The notes: a model not told the origin generated them from the sequence alone. Counted from the stretch's first letter, positions 15,842 through 24,113 are shown. The stretch is DNA of 64,000 bases from Spirosoma rigui (GCF_002067135.1 NZ_CP020105.1:2418001-2482000); one strand, 5' to 3'. Numbers and translations are program-made.

Positions 15842-16234
15842 ATGAATGCCAAAAATCTATTTACGTTCGTAGCTGTCATCGTTTCGCTCTTCGGGCTGGG
15901 ACTTACTTTTGCTCCTGAGTTTATGGCAGGGCAATATCTGACAAACCCCGCCTGGCTGAATGACGGGGTTAAATTGGTAGCACAAGGTTACGGTACTCAA
16001 TTAATTGCTTATGCCGTAGCGTGTTGGTATGTCCGTAATGCTGTCTCCTCATTAGGTGGTAGAGCAATGCTTTTATCCGTATTGTTGTCTAATCTGGCCC
16101 TTATCGTCATTCATACGCTGGCTGTTTTAAACGGGGTTGAAAAAGCGACTGGGTGGGGGCAAGTTATCCTTGCGCTGATCCTTTCCATTTGGTCAGGCAT
16201 ACTCATTCGGCAAACAGACCGGGTAGTAGCTTGA
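15842..16234 (+). CDS. Small four-helix membrane protein, hypothetical
   Basis: 130 residues. Four predicted membrane helices: LFTFVAVIVSLFGLGLTF, GTQLIAYAVACWYV, LLSVLLSNLALIVIHTLAVL and VILALILSIWSGILI. No catalytic motif; the layout resembles DUF4345-like integral membrane proteins often annotated as unknown. Good coding look with a sensible start at ATG 15842. Lies on the plus strand between repeat-bearing gaps of the island, so it may be another cassette cargo. Function unknown. Confidence 0.65.
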   Translation: MNAKNLFTFVAVIVSLFGLGLTFAPEFMAGQYLTNPAWLNDGVKLVAQGYGTQLIAYAVACWYVRNAVSSLGGRAMLLSVLLSNLALIVIHTLAVLNGVEKATGWGQVILALILSIWSGILIRQTDRVVA

Positions 16235-16370
16235 TTTTGTGAAGTTTATCGCTCAGGGTGGGCGGCCGTCTTTCGTGCGACAACAAGCACGTCTTTAAGC
16301 CGAGCAACAACCCAATAAAATGGGGTGAAGGCGTTGTCTTGTTCATGTTCAGTTTAGTACCCCGCCATCA

Positions 16371-16438
16371 GCACCCCTGGTCGCAGGTATCCAACCGGCC
16401 AAGATGGGCTTGCCAGGTTGGTACCTGCGACAGGGTGC
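16371..16438. repeat. Long imperfect hairpin with single-base bulges
   Basis: GCACCC, GTCGCAGGTA, CCAACC and GGC in the left arm each pair with the right arm, with extra unpaired bases (T at 16390 and others near 16377) in between. Loop about 12 bases. No T run follows, so it is not an ordinary terminator. A box ATCCAAC (RYYYAAC) lies in the left arm, but the right arm has GTTGGTA, which breaks the GTTRRRY rule. Confidence 0.6.
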
Positions 16439-16459
16439 GCGGCTGCGAAGTCAGATTTT
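16429..16459 (+). repeat. 31-base element shared with 14637-14667
   Basis: Begins GACAG, then GCGCGGCT, CGAAGTCAG and ends TTTT; 26 of 31 positions equal the stretch at 14637-14667. Both copies join a GACAG core to the beginning of a GAAGTCAG repeat. Confidence 0.65.
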
Positions 16460-16501
16460 GCCCGTTCGGCAGGTTGCGACTGGCAAGCCAGCTATAATTA
16501 C

Positions 16502-16544
16502 AAGTCAGGTTTTGGTAGGCCAGCGCTTATGTGACAGGCTGCGC
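16502..16544 (+). repeat. Island repeat copy C
   Basis: AAGTCAGGTTTTGG, CAGC, GTGACAGG, CTGCGC in the consensus order. The last part also resembles 15703-15729 (GCTT, TGTGACAG, TGCGC, TCCC). Confidence 0.6.
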
Positions 16545-16750
16545 ATCCCCACAGGCAGGGTTAGAAAAATACAGTAATGCAAAATACATACTTCGTATTT
16601 TGGGGGATCGGCAAGTTGGTGGCAATGTTACCACGAAAACCCAGCGGATAGTTTTACAGCTTCGGACGAATTTTGAAATTTGTCTTTGTTACTTGCAGGT
16701 GACCTATTGTAATCTAGGTCGACTTTGAAAAAATATCTAATTCTAAAAAG

Positions 16751-16951
16751 ATGGAAAATAAAGGAGGTATAAATTTCTTTTTCGTAATCATTGCGATTAT
16801 TTCAGGATATAAATTAGTGAAAAAATTTGATCATGGAATTTTAGATTTTCGCGACACCTTACAGTCAGCTATTTATGTTATTTACATTTTCGGCTTTATA
16901 GCTTCTATTGTTGGACTACTAATGAACTACAAAAATCGACTCAAAAAATAG
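16751..16951 (+). CDS. Small two-helix membrane protein, hypothetical
   Basis: 66 residues. Two membrane helices (FFFVIIAIISGYKLV and IYVIYIFGFIASIVGLLMNY) joined by a short polar loop (KKFDHGILDFRDTLQ), with a basic tail (KNRLKK). AT-rich codons compared with the surrounding chromosome, which suggests a foreign source. No known family recognised. Plus strand, 200 bases after repeat copy C. Function unknown. Confidence 0.6.
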   Translation: MENKGGINFFFVIIAIISGYKLVKKFDHGILDFRDTLQSAIYVIYIFGFIASIVGLLMNYKNRLKK

Positions 16952-17577
16952 AAGATATGAAATAACACAAGAACGTTTTTTGCGAGACAGGACGTTTTTT
17001 ATTTAGCTCCTCGTTCGTAGTCGAGTTTTTGCAACTTTAGGCAACGTAGAACTTTCCGTATTTCACTTGGATGAACGAAAACACTGCCGCCCACACATGT
17101 CCGCTCTGCGTAGGTTTACTTCCCGGCGACAGGTTGCTCGCTCCCTAATGGCGGAGTTCATTCTGACAAGGAAAAGAGTGTAAAGGTCAAGGCTCGTATA
17201 TTACCCACAATCTCCTATATTACCCACAATAAAGTAATTTCCATCAGTCCTTGGGCGTTGGATGGCCCGGTAAAAATGGGTTTATACATCCAGCTTTCAA
17301 GCGATAGCTTTAGCGCCCCGGAAGGCAGGTTTTTGTTTGCATTTCGGGGCCTTGGTTGGTAGAGCAAATGTTTAAAAGTGGTTAAGCTTTATAGATGGGG
17401 CTTGCATTTTAGTATACCAGGCAACGCTGAAAACGCCAGAATCAGTTCGCTCAAATCAGCTTCAAATCTAAAAGGAATCATGATGTGCGCACATAATGAT
17501 GTTTTCAAAACAAACCTGACTTATTTTGTCTGGAGTTGTTGCACTTGTGTTATCAAAAACGGGAAGCTCTACTTTAC
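16952..17577. other. Inter-ORF stretch with tandem operator-like repeat and hairpin
   Basis: 626 bases: GCGACAGGTTGC core at 17124-17135, TATATTACCCACAAT twice (17197-17211 and 17216-17230), and a GCCCCG/CGGGGC hairpin (17315-17350). A 68-codon frame from GTG 17378 to 17584 has no family match and odd composition and is not called as a gene. AT-rich overall. Confidence 0.5.
17197..17230. repeat. 15-bp tandem direct repeat
   Basis: TATATTACCCACAAT occurs twice, separated by CTCC (19-base period). Could be paired binding sites for a regulator of the ORF downstream. Confidence 0.65.
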
Positions 17578-17715
17578 ATGGTAGAAGATTTCAGTAATAA
17601 AGAAATTGTCCTGAAAATAAATGCAATAGTTGAACGTATTGAAAACTATCATACGCGCATCGGCGGTAAATTACGGCAAAAAGGCAAGCGTAGTTTGTGT
17701 CGATTTTTGAAATAA
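17578..17715 (+). CDS. Very short ORF or gene remnant
   Basis: 45 residues from ATG 17578. Starts MVEDFSNKEIVLKINAIV and continues with a charged helix (ERIENYH), then a basic end (KLRQKGKRSLCRFLK). It looks like a real helical peptide in composition, but it could equally be the tail of a decayed gene. No family recognised. Lies between island repeats on the same strand as the other small ORFs. Confidence 0.3.
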   Translation: MVEDFSNKEIVLKINAIVERIENYHTRIGGKLRQKGKRSLCRFLK

Positions 17716-18108
17716 CGTTTGCGAGTTTAGAAGTTCACACTGTTATCAATTAGTTGATGAAAGCTACTCGTCCGAGTTGGATGGGTGGCTTTCATGTAGT
17801 GTAGAAACGAGCCTATTATCGAAGAAAGGCTTGCAGAAAGCGGATGCTGTGCGTAGTATGGCCATGTTCATCAGCGAGAAAAAGGTATTGTTGTCCGGCT
17901 CGACAGGTAGGCCTATGGCTCATTGTGCGGGGCGCACTTGACCGTTCGAACGCTCCGAAAAATCAAGTTCAGGTTTGGGAAGCAGCGTCCGTACGACAGG
18001 GGTAAACTCTCCATAGATCAGACTTTAGCACGCTGGGCTGGGTAGCGTTCGACAAACCCACGACTACGGTTTATAGGGAAGCACATTGAAAAACAAACTC
18101 ATGTAAGC
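17716..18108. other. Inter-ORF stretch with hairpin and repeat copy D
   Basis: 393 bases: ATGAAAGC/GCTTTCAT hairpin (17757-17795) enclosing GTTGGAT, a CGACAGGTAGGCC core near 17901, and repeat copy D (17964-18003). No gene seen. Confidence 0.5.
17964..18003 (+). repeat. Island repeat copy D
   Basis: CAAGTTCAGGTTTGG, GCAGC, ACGACAGG in the consensus order; 106 bases before the second DUF4177-like ORF. Confidence 0.55.
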
Positions 18109-18309
18109 ATGAAAGAATACAAAGTTGAACCCTTGATTTACTATTCAAAACTGACGCTCGACTCAGAGCATATTGTGAAAAAGTCCAAAGAAGACATTCA
18201 GGCGAAACTTGACGAATACGCTGCTCAGGGGTATCGGTTAACGTCTACATCGGCCACTAACTTTGGAGCAGCCATATACATCTATTTATACTTTGAAAAA
18301 GACGTGTAA
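18109..18309 (+). CDS. DUF4177-like small protein, copy 2
   Basis: 66 residues, MKEYKVEPLIYYSK at the start and LYFEKDV at the end. Same fold pattern as the protein at 14755: N-terminal strand, helix (DIQAKLDEYAAQGYRLTSTS), C-terminal strand. A four-residue insertion (FGAA) accounts for the extra length. The DNA of the two genes is clearly diverged, so this is not a recent tandem copy but two related cargoes. Preceded by repeat copy D as copy 1 is by copy B. Function unknown. Confidence 0.75.
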   Translation: MKEYKVEPLIYYSKLTLDSEHIVKKSKEDIQAKLDEYAAQGYRLTSTSATNFGAAIYIYLYFEKDV

Positions 18310-18570
18310 GGAGCGATTTGCTCTTCGGAGTACAGTTGCCCGGAAGAAGCTACGTACATCTGAATGATTGCCTGGGGCAAGCCAATGGTTTTGTAAAGGT
18401 TGCCGGAGCGGGCGCGTTTCTGGTAATTGCCTAGTCATTGAGCCGCAGTGTCGTTACCAGTCGGTCGGCCAGCTTCCCTTCACGCAGTAAGTTTCGGACA
18501 GTAAGAGAACCGGATGTTGAACACGAAGAAACGTATCTGAAATTTCAGGAATTTTTTAGCCGCCTTGACT

Positions 18571-18828
18571 ATGTTAGAAAATAAGAACTATGAAGCAATG
18601 ACACACGACGAATTAGTGTCAGAAGCGAAACGAATGAAGTCCCAAAAAACGATAACTGCTTTGTTTATCGGCTTGACCGTTGGTTTAGCTATTTGGTCTG
18701 CCACGCACAAGGGAGGGGTATTCCTCACGTTTGGTTTGCTCCTGGCGGCCTTGTTCGTCGGGTCCAGATATTCAAAAAAAGTGGCCCGTCTGCAGGCAGA
18801 AATAAGCCGCCGGAATACGGTTCGCTGA
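18571..18828 (+). CDS. Small membrane protein with two helices, hypothetical
   Basis: 85 residues from ATG 18571 (MLENKNYEAM); a TTG two codons earlier is less likely. N-terminal charged helix (THDELVSEAKRMKSQKT), then two membrane helices (ITALFIGLTVGLAIWSA and VFLTFGLLLAALFVGS) and a basic coiled end (YSKKVARLQAEISRRN). Similar small proteins with this helix-TM-TM-helix plan are common in Bacteroidota and unassigned. Last of the plus-strand small ORFs of the island; no clear repeat copy precedes it. Confidence 0.65.
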   Translation: MLENKNYEAMTHDELVSEAKRMKSQKTITALFIGLTVGLAIWSATHKGGVFLTFGLLLAALFVGSRYSKKVARLQAEISRRNTVR

Positions 18829-19665
18829 GCCAGGTTCGCCGGAACAGGCCACGGCATTCGGGTAGCTCGGTTGTCTGCTTTTAGGGAGGACTATTCAATG
18901 CAAAATTGTACGGTTGAACCGGAAGGTCCGGCATCACAAACGGCTAACGGGCGTTTCGGGGCACATGGGTAAAACGGGATGCTTCAGGTGAGCACAGCGC
19001 CGGGCTGTTTGGGTCGATCCGGGTGGTGGCAAAAGAACGATTCGTATCGATGTGACGCCGTCAGGTTTACCGCTTCAATGAACGCAAGGTAGTATGAAGG
19101 GTAAACAATTCTGGAAGATAGCCTTCTCTGAGTTTGGAGTGAACGCTGGCCCGCTGGGCTGTACTGTATGTATACCGTGTCAGTCAGGTCAACTTCGTTT
19201 CTTACGACTGGCCTAAACGATTCCTGATTCAGGGCAAGAGTGGCAGTCTATCAATCGCACCTGGTTGCGTTGCGGTCGGCCTGAACCGTATTCCCACATA
19301 AAAAATGTAGAAAGCCAGGCTGAAGGTTACCGGTGGCCGCTGACATAAGAAGCTGCATTACCAACGAAGCCTCTGATTATCCCTGCAGGGATGGTCAGAG
19401 GCTTCGTTGTTTGCATCAGGCGGTAAGAGACGTATACATCAGGGCAACTATGAAAGAATGTTACAATTTTGGCTGAGGTAAGCACCCATTTATGTAACTA
19501 ATAATATACTTGTCAAAACACTGAGTTATAGAATATTAGTGTAAAGGAGATAGCCTTCGTCTACTATTGACGCTTAATAAAGTCATACTACGAAGTCTTG
19601 GAAAAATACCTAATCTTGACGGTTGGTAACCCTATTTAACATATCCACCTTTAACACGTAAAATT
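18829..19665. other. Long non-coding stretch before the repeat surface protein
   Basis: 837 bases without a gene-like ORF on either strand. It contains one strong hairpin (19363-19408, listed separately), then AT-rich sequence from about 19480 that probably holds the promoter of the surface protein. No clear TAnnTTTG motif was identified. The island repeat was not found here, so the cassette-like region seems to end near 18.8 kb. Confidence 0.55.
19363..19408. terminator. Strong hairpin without adjacent gene
   Basis: AACGAAGCCTCTGA pairs with TCAGAGGCTTCGTT, enclosing ATCCCTGCAGGGAT, a second perfect stem. Looks like a terminator, but no gene ends nearby. Confidence 0.6.
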
Positions 19666-22600
19666 ATGAGAAACTTGCACCGGCAATCATCGATGCCTGA
19701 CCTGAGTCAGACGTACATCAGGAATTACAGAGGTAGTCGAGTGGCAACGCTTCTACTGCTCTCCTGTTGGTTCTTACTAAGTTTACTGGCAAATACAGCG
19801 TACGGACAGGCGGCCTGCACGAACTGCAATTCGAATGACATATCGGTAAAAACGGTAGTGTTAGTCGATGCGCAGGGTAACCAATTGACTCCCGGTTGTA
19901 CGCCGGGAACGACCGTTACGGCTTATATCAAAATTACGATTGATGTGAACGCAACGGAACGATACGGCTTTTACATCACCGGCGACGTTAGTCTGGGCGG
20001 GGTGAAAGTCGGGTCTATCGAAGAATGTATTAACCGTACGTTCTTTTCCGGGTTGCAAAACGTAGTGATTTCCCAACCGATCCAGTATACCTGCGGAACG
20101 AATATCACGCTGAGTAATGTGTTTACGGCCTGGTCGTCCAGGCAGACTCAAAACGTTGGCGTCAGTGTGTGTAGCTTTTATAAAAACGGCGATGGGTCAA
20201 TTAACTGCACCGATATTACACCAAAGTGTTTCTACTATCCCACTCCGATCGATATTGCAGAACCGGTCACGGCAAACTTTAGCTTCATATCTGCCTGTCC
20301 TGCGGCAAATGGATCTCAATTAGTTTCGTTTACAGGTACGTCAATAGGTGGAACAGCCCCCCTGTCGTATTCATGGAACTTTGGCGATGGATCGGCAGCT
20401 GGTAGTGGAACGTCACCAACGCACACCTATACCGGTGAAGGTACATATAACGTAACGCTGACGGTTACAGATGCTGGTAGTCCAGCGCAGGTCGACACGC
20501 AGACATACACGGTTACCGTGAGCCCGCCAACAACGGCCAGCATCAACGCCAATCGCACGACGCTGACTTGCGCTGATCCCTCGGCTACGTTAACCGCTTC
20601 GGGCGGAGGGAGCTACCGGTGGAGCACCGGCTCGAGTGATGCCCAGATCTCTGTCAGCGCGTCGGGTACGTACTCGGTGACGGTCACCTCGGCTAATGGT
20701 TGCACCGCTGTCGCCAGTCAGGCCATCGGCGCCGACCAGAGCGCGCCCAGCGCCAGCATCAACGCCAATCGCACGACACTGACCTGCGCTGACCCCTCGG
20801 CTACGCTGACGGCTTCGGGTGGGGGCACCTACCGGTGGAGCACCGGCTCGAGTGATGCCCAGATCACCGTCAGCACATCGGGTACGTACTCGGTGACGGT
20901 CACCTCGGCCAACGGCTGTACTGCCGTCGCCAGTCAACAAATTGGTGCCGACCAGAGCGCGCCCAGCGCCAGCATCAACGCCAATCGCACGACGCTGACT
21001 TGCGCTGACCCCTCGGCTACGTTAACCGCTTCGGGTGGGGGCACCTACCGGTGGAACACCGGCTCGAGTGATGCCCAGATCACTGTCAGCGCGTCGGGTA
21101 CGTACTCGGTGACGGTCACCTCGGCTAATGGTTGCACCGCTGTCGCCAGTCAGGCCATCGGCGCCGACCAGAGCGTGCCCAGCGCCAGCATCAACGCTGA
21201 CCGCACGACGTTAACTTGCGCCAATTCTAACGCTACGTTAACCGCTTCGGGTGGGGGCACCTACCGGTGGAACACCGGCTCGAGTGATGCTCAGATCACC
21301 GTCAGCACATCGGGCACCTACTCGGTGACGGTCACCTCGGCTAATGGTTGCACCGCTGTCGCCAGTCAGGAAATTGGCGCTGACCAGAGCGTGCCCAGCG
21401 CCAGCATCAACGCCAATCGCACGACGCTGACTTGCGCCGACCCCTCGGCTACGTTAACCGCTTCGGGTGGGGGCACCTACCGGTGGAGCACCGGCTCGAG
21501 TGATGCTCAGATCACTGTCAGTGCGTCGGGCACCTACTCGGTAACGGTCACCTCGGCTAATGGTTGCACCGCTGTCGCCAGTCAGGAAATTGGTGCCGAC
21601 CAGAGCGCGCCCAGCGCCAGCATCAACGCCAATCGCACGACACTGACTTGCGCCGATCCCTCGGCTACGTTAACCGCTTCGGGTGGGGGCACCTACCGGT
21701 GGAGCACCGGCTCGAGTGATGCCCAGATCACTGTCAGCGCGTCGGGTACGTACTCGGTGACGGTCACCTCGGCTAATGGTTGCACCGCTGTCGCCAGTCA
21801 GGCCATCGGCGCCGACCAGAGCGTGCCCAGCGCCAGCATCAACGCCAATCGCACGACACTGACTTGCGCCAATTCTAACGCTACGTTAACCGCTTCGGGT
21901 GGGGGCACCTACCGGTGGAACACCGGCTCGAGTGATGCTCAGATCACCGTCAGCACATCGGGCACCTACTCGGTGACGGTCACCTCGGCTAATGGTTGCA
22001 CCGCTGTCGCCAGTCAGGAAATTGGCGCTGACCAGAGCGTGCCCAGCGCCAGCATCAACGCCAATCGCACGACGCTGACTTGCGCCGACCCCTCGGCTAC
22101 GTTAACCGCTTCGGGTGGGGGCACCTACCGGTGGAGCACCGGCTCGAGTGATGCTCAGATCACTGTCAGTGCGTCGGGCACCTACTCGGTAACGGTCACC
22201 TCGGCTAATGGTTGCACCGCTGTCGCCAGTCAGGAAATCGGAGCCGACCAGAGCGTGCCCAGCGCCAGCATCAACGCCAATCGCACGACGCTGACCTGCG
22301 CTGACCCCTCGGCTACGTTAACCGCTTCGGGTGGGGGGAGCTACCGGTGGAGCACCGGCTCGAGTGATGCCCAGATCACTGTCAGCGCGTCGGGTACCTA
22401 CTCGGTGACGGTCACCTCGGCTAATGGTTGCACCGCTGTTGCCAGTCAGGAAATCGGAGCCGACCAGAGCGCGCCCAGCGCCAGCATCAACGCCAATCGC
22501 ACGACACTGACTTGCGCCAATTCTAACGCTACGTTAACCGCTTCGGGTGGGGGGAGCTACCGGTGGAGCACCGGCTCGAGTGATGCCCAGATCACTGTCA

Positions 22601-24084
22601 GCACATCGGGCACCTACTCGGTGACGGTCACCTCGGCCAACGGCTGCACCGCTGTCGCCAGTCAACAAATTGGCGCTGACCAGAGCGCGCCCAGCGCCAG
22701 CATCAACGCCAATCGCACAACACTGACCTGCGTTAACAGCACAGCTACACTAACGGCTAGTGGTGGCGGGTCGTATCTATGGAACACCGGGGCCGTAACC
22801 GCTGAGATTAACGTCAGCCCGTCTGCAACAACGACTTACAGTGTGACGGTCACTTCGGCCAACGGCTGCACCGCTGTTGCCAGTCAACAGATCATCGTAG
22901 ATAAGGCCGCTCCGGATGCGCCAACACTCGCCGTTACCCAGCCAACCTGCGCCGTGAGCACGGGAAGCATAACCGTGACGGCTCCGCTGGATGGCAATGG
23001 TAAGGATTATGAATATAGCCGGAACGACGGACAGAGCTGGCAGGACGAGGTGAGCTTCAGCGCTTTGGGTGCCGGTTCTTATTCGATCACCGTTCGCCTG
23101 AAAAACACAGGCTGCGTTTCTTCAGCTACCGCGCGCTCGCTGAACGCAGCAACGAACTGTAGCAACGAACGGTATTGCACGCTGACACAGGGCGGATGGG
23201 GTAACAAGGGTGGTAAAGACTGCTACCAGGGAACAAACCAGCCGACGACAACGATCCTCGTCAGCGTCCTGAGTTCGCCACTTACCGTAGGTCGTGATGG
23301 ATGGTCCTTCACCATACCCACCGGTTCTGCTGGTGCATCGTGTGTGCTGGCTAAGCTACCCGCCGGTGGGTCGGCGATGGTTTTGTCAGGCAACTACACG
23401 TGCAGCAACGTGCCGAACAGCTGGTTGAAAGGAGGTAGGTTCAACAACATATTGTTGGGACAGACCATCACACTGGCTCTGAACATGCGGAAAGATGGTA
23501 GTCTGGGCAATCTTGTCCTGGCCGGCAACATCATCAAAACGTCTGCTGCGTCGCAATGTGGTCCGGGTGGTACGCCAGTCCCTGATACAGAACGGAGTTT
23601 TACCATACCTCAACAGGTGCTGAGTCGCCTGGGCGGTAACAACACAGTGAGCGGCCTGTTGGAGTTAGCCAATGATGCCTTGGGTGGAAAGTCGATAGGT
23701 GGCCTTAGCCTGTCGGATGTTAATGCCGCCGTTACCGCCATCAACGAAGCTTTCGATAACTGCCGCTTCCTGAACGGTTTTGCCAGCACAGCCGATGGAG
23801 CACGTCTGGCCGTGGCCGAGTCAATCGAGCTGACGGTAAAAGCATACCCAAACCCACATAATGGACGGGTATTTCTGCAAATCACATCGCCTGTCGACGG
23901 CACCGCTACCATTGACTGGTATACAACCACGGGGAGCCGGGTAGATGCCATGAAAGTGAATCTCGTTCAGGGTGTAAACACGCCTGTCGGGTATGATGTG
24001 AAGAGTATGTTGCCCCACCTGATCTACCGCGTTATAATCGGTGGGAAATCAGCTACCGGTACCATCATTAGTGGTGGGAAATAA
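19666..24084 (+). CDS. Large repeat surface protein with PKD domain and T9SS-type C-terminal tail
   Basis: 1472 residues. Long signal peptide ending TAYGQ (residue 48). An N-terminal unique domain (50-200, Cys-rich) precedes a PKD domain (about 202-288, SYSWNFGDGS). From residue 291 come eleven 72-residue repeats (216 bp each): NANRTTLTC, ATLTASGGGTYRWSTGSS, SGTYSVTVTSANGCTAVASQ; Ig-like, each with two Cys that could form a disulfide. The last copy is diverged. After residue 1085 comes a unique region (CTLTQGGWGNKGGKDCY), then a C-terminal sorting domain (KAYPNPHNGRVFLQIT onward) typical of type IX secretion type A. Likely exported and attached to the cell surface, perhaps for adhesion. The PorX-like regulator at 38 kb belongs to the same system. 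Confidence 0.88.
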   Translation: MRNLHRQSSMPDLSQTYIRNYRGSRVATLLLLSCWFLLSLLANTAYGQAACTNCNSNDISVKTVVLVDAQGNQLTPGCTPGTTVTAYIKITIDVNATERYGFYITGDVSLGGVKVGSIEECINRTFFSGLQNVVISQPIQYTCGTNITLSNVFTAWSSRQTQNVGVSVCSFYKNGDGSINCTDITPKCFYYPTPIDIAEPVTANFSFISACPAANGSQLVSFTGTSIGGTAPLSYSWNFGDGSAAGSGTSPTHTYTGEGTYNVTLTVTDAGSPAQVDTQTYTVTVSPPTTASINANRTTLTCADPSATLTASGGGSYRWSTGSSDAQISVSASGTYSVTVTSANGCTAVASQAIGADQSAPSASINANRTTLTCADPSATLTASGGGTYRWSTGSSDAQITVSTSGTYSVTVTSANGCTAVASQQIGADQSAPSASINANRTTLTCADPSATLTASGGGTYRWNTGSSDAQITVSASGTYSVTVTSANGCTAVASQAIGADQSVPSASINADRTTLTCANSNATLTASGGGTYRWNTGSSDAQITVSTSGTYSVTVTSANGCTAVASQEIGADQSVPSASINANRTTLTCADPSATLTASGGGTYRWSTGSSDAQITVSASGTYSVTVTSANGCTAVASQEIGADQSAPSASINANRTTLTCADPSATLTASGGGTYRWSTGSSDAQITVSASGTYSVTVTSANGCTAVASQAIGADQSVPSASINANRTTLTCANSNATLTASGGGTYRWNTGSSDAQITVSTSGTYSVTVTSANGCTAVASQEIGADQSVPSASINANRTTLTCADPSATLTASGGGTYRWSTGSSDAQITVSASGTYSVTVTSANGCTAVASQEIGADQSVPSASINANRTTLTCADPSATLTASGGGSYRWSTGSSDAQITVSASGTYSVTVTSANGCTAVASQEIGADQSAPSASINANRTTLTCANSNATLTASGGGSYRWSTGSSDAQITVSTSGTYSVTVTSANGCTAVASQQIGADQSAPSASINANRTTLTCVNSTATLTASGGGSYLWNTGAVTAEINVSPSATTTYSVTVTSANGCTAVASQQIIVDKAAPDAPTLAVTQPTCAVSTGSITVTAPLDGNGKDYEYSRNDGQSWQDEVSFSALGAGSYSITVRLKNTGCVSSATARSLNAATNCSNERYCTLTQGGWGNKGGKDCYQGTNQPTTTILVSVLSSPLTVGRDGWSFTIPTGSAGASCVLAKLPAGGSAMVLSGNYTCSNVPNSWLKGGRFNNILLGQTITLALNMRKDGSLGNLVLAGNIIKTSAASQCGPGGTPVPDTERSFTIPQQVLSRLGGNNTVSGLLELANDALGGKSIGGLSLSDVNAAVTAINEAFDNCRFLNGFASTADGARLAVAESIELTVKAYPNPHNGRVFLQITSPVDGTATIDWYTTTGSRVDAMKVNLVQGVNTPVGYDVKSMLPHLIYRVIIGGKSATGTIISGGK
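20536..22911 (+). repeat. Eleven-unit 216-bp tandem repeat within the surface protein gene
   Basis: Units begin at 20536, 20752, 20968, 21184, 21400, 21616, 21832, 22048, 22264, 22480 and 22696 (marker GCCAGCATC). The first ten are nearly identical at DNA level. Variant CANSNATL in place of CADPSATL occurs in units 4, 7 and 10, a 648-bp higher-order period, showing that three-unit blocks were copied. Confidence 0.95.
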
Positions 24085-24113
24085 ATCGCTGAGGGTACCA
24101 TAAAACGACTGCG

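Larger units (their letters stand above)
16235..16750. other. Inter-ORF stretch with long bulged hairpin and repeat copy C
   Basis: 516 bases: second copy of CTTTCGTGCGACAA (16270-16283), a 68-base bulged hairpin (16371-16438), a 31-base stretch matching 14637-14667 at 26 positions (16429-16459), repeat copy C (16502-16544), and a perfect CAAAATAC/GTATTTTG hairpin (16580-16602). No convincing gene. Confidence 0.55.

Noticed and set aside
17257-17263. GTTGGAT heptamer as a third attC right box
   Set aside because: It fits GTTRRRY, but no RYYYAAC partner was found within 150 bases upstream. The same holds for GTTAAGC at 17381 and GTTGGAT at 17776.
17378-17584. 68-codon frame from a GTG start
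   Set aside because: No recognisable fold or family and no ribosome-binding support; mentioned only in the gap description.
18829-19665. Possible RNA gene in the long empty stretch
   Set aside because: Only one hairpin was found; no tRNA-like T-loop sequence, rRNA segment or known riboswitch pattern was seen.
20590-20940. Open frame on the minus strand inside the repeat gene
   Set aside because: It is a shadow of the repeated coding sequence; its product is repetitive and Arg/Gly-rich without signal or domain.
20536-22911. Regular repeats that might be taken for a CRISPR or satellite array
   Set aside because: The 216-base units keep one open frame and encode Ig-like protein repeats; there are no unique spacers.
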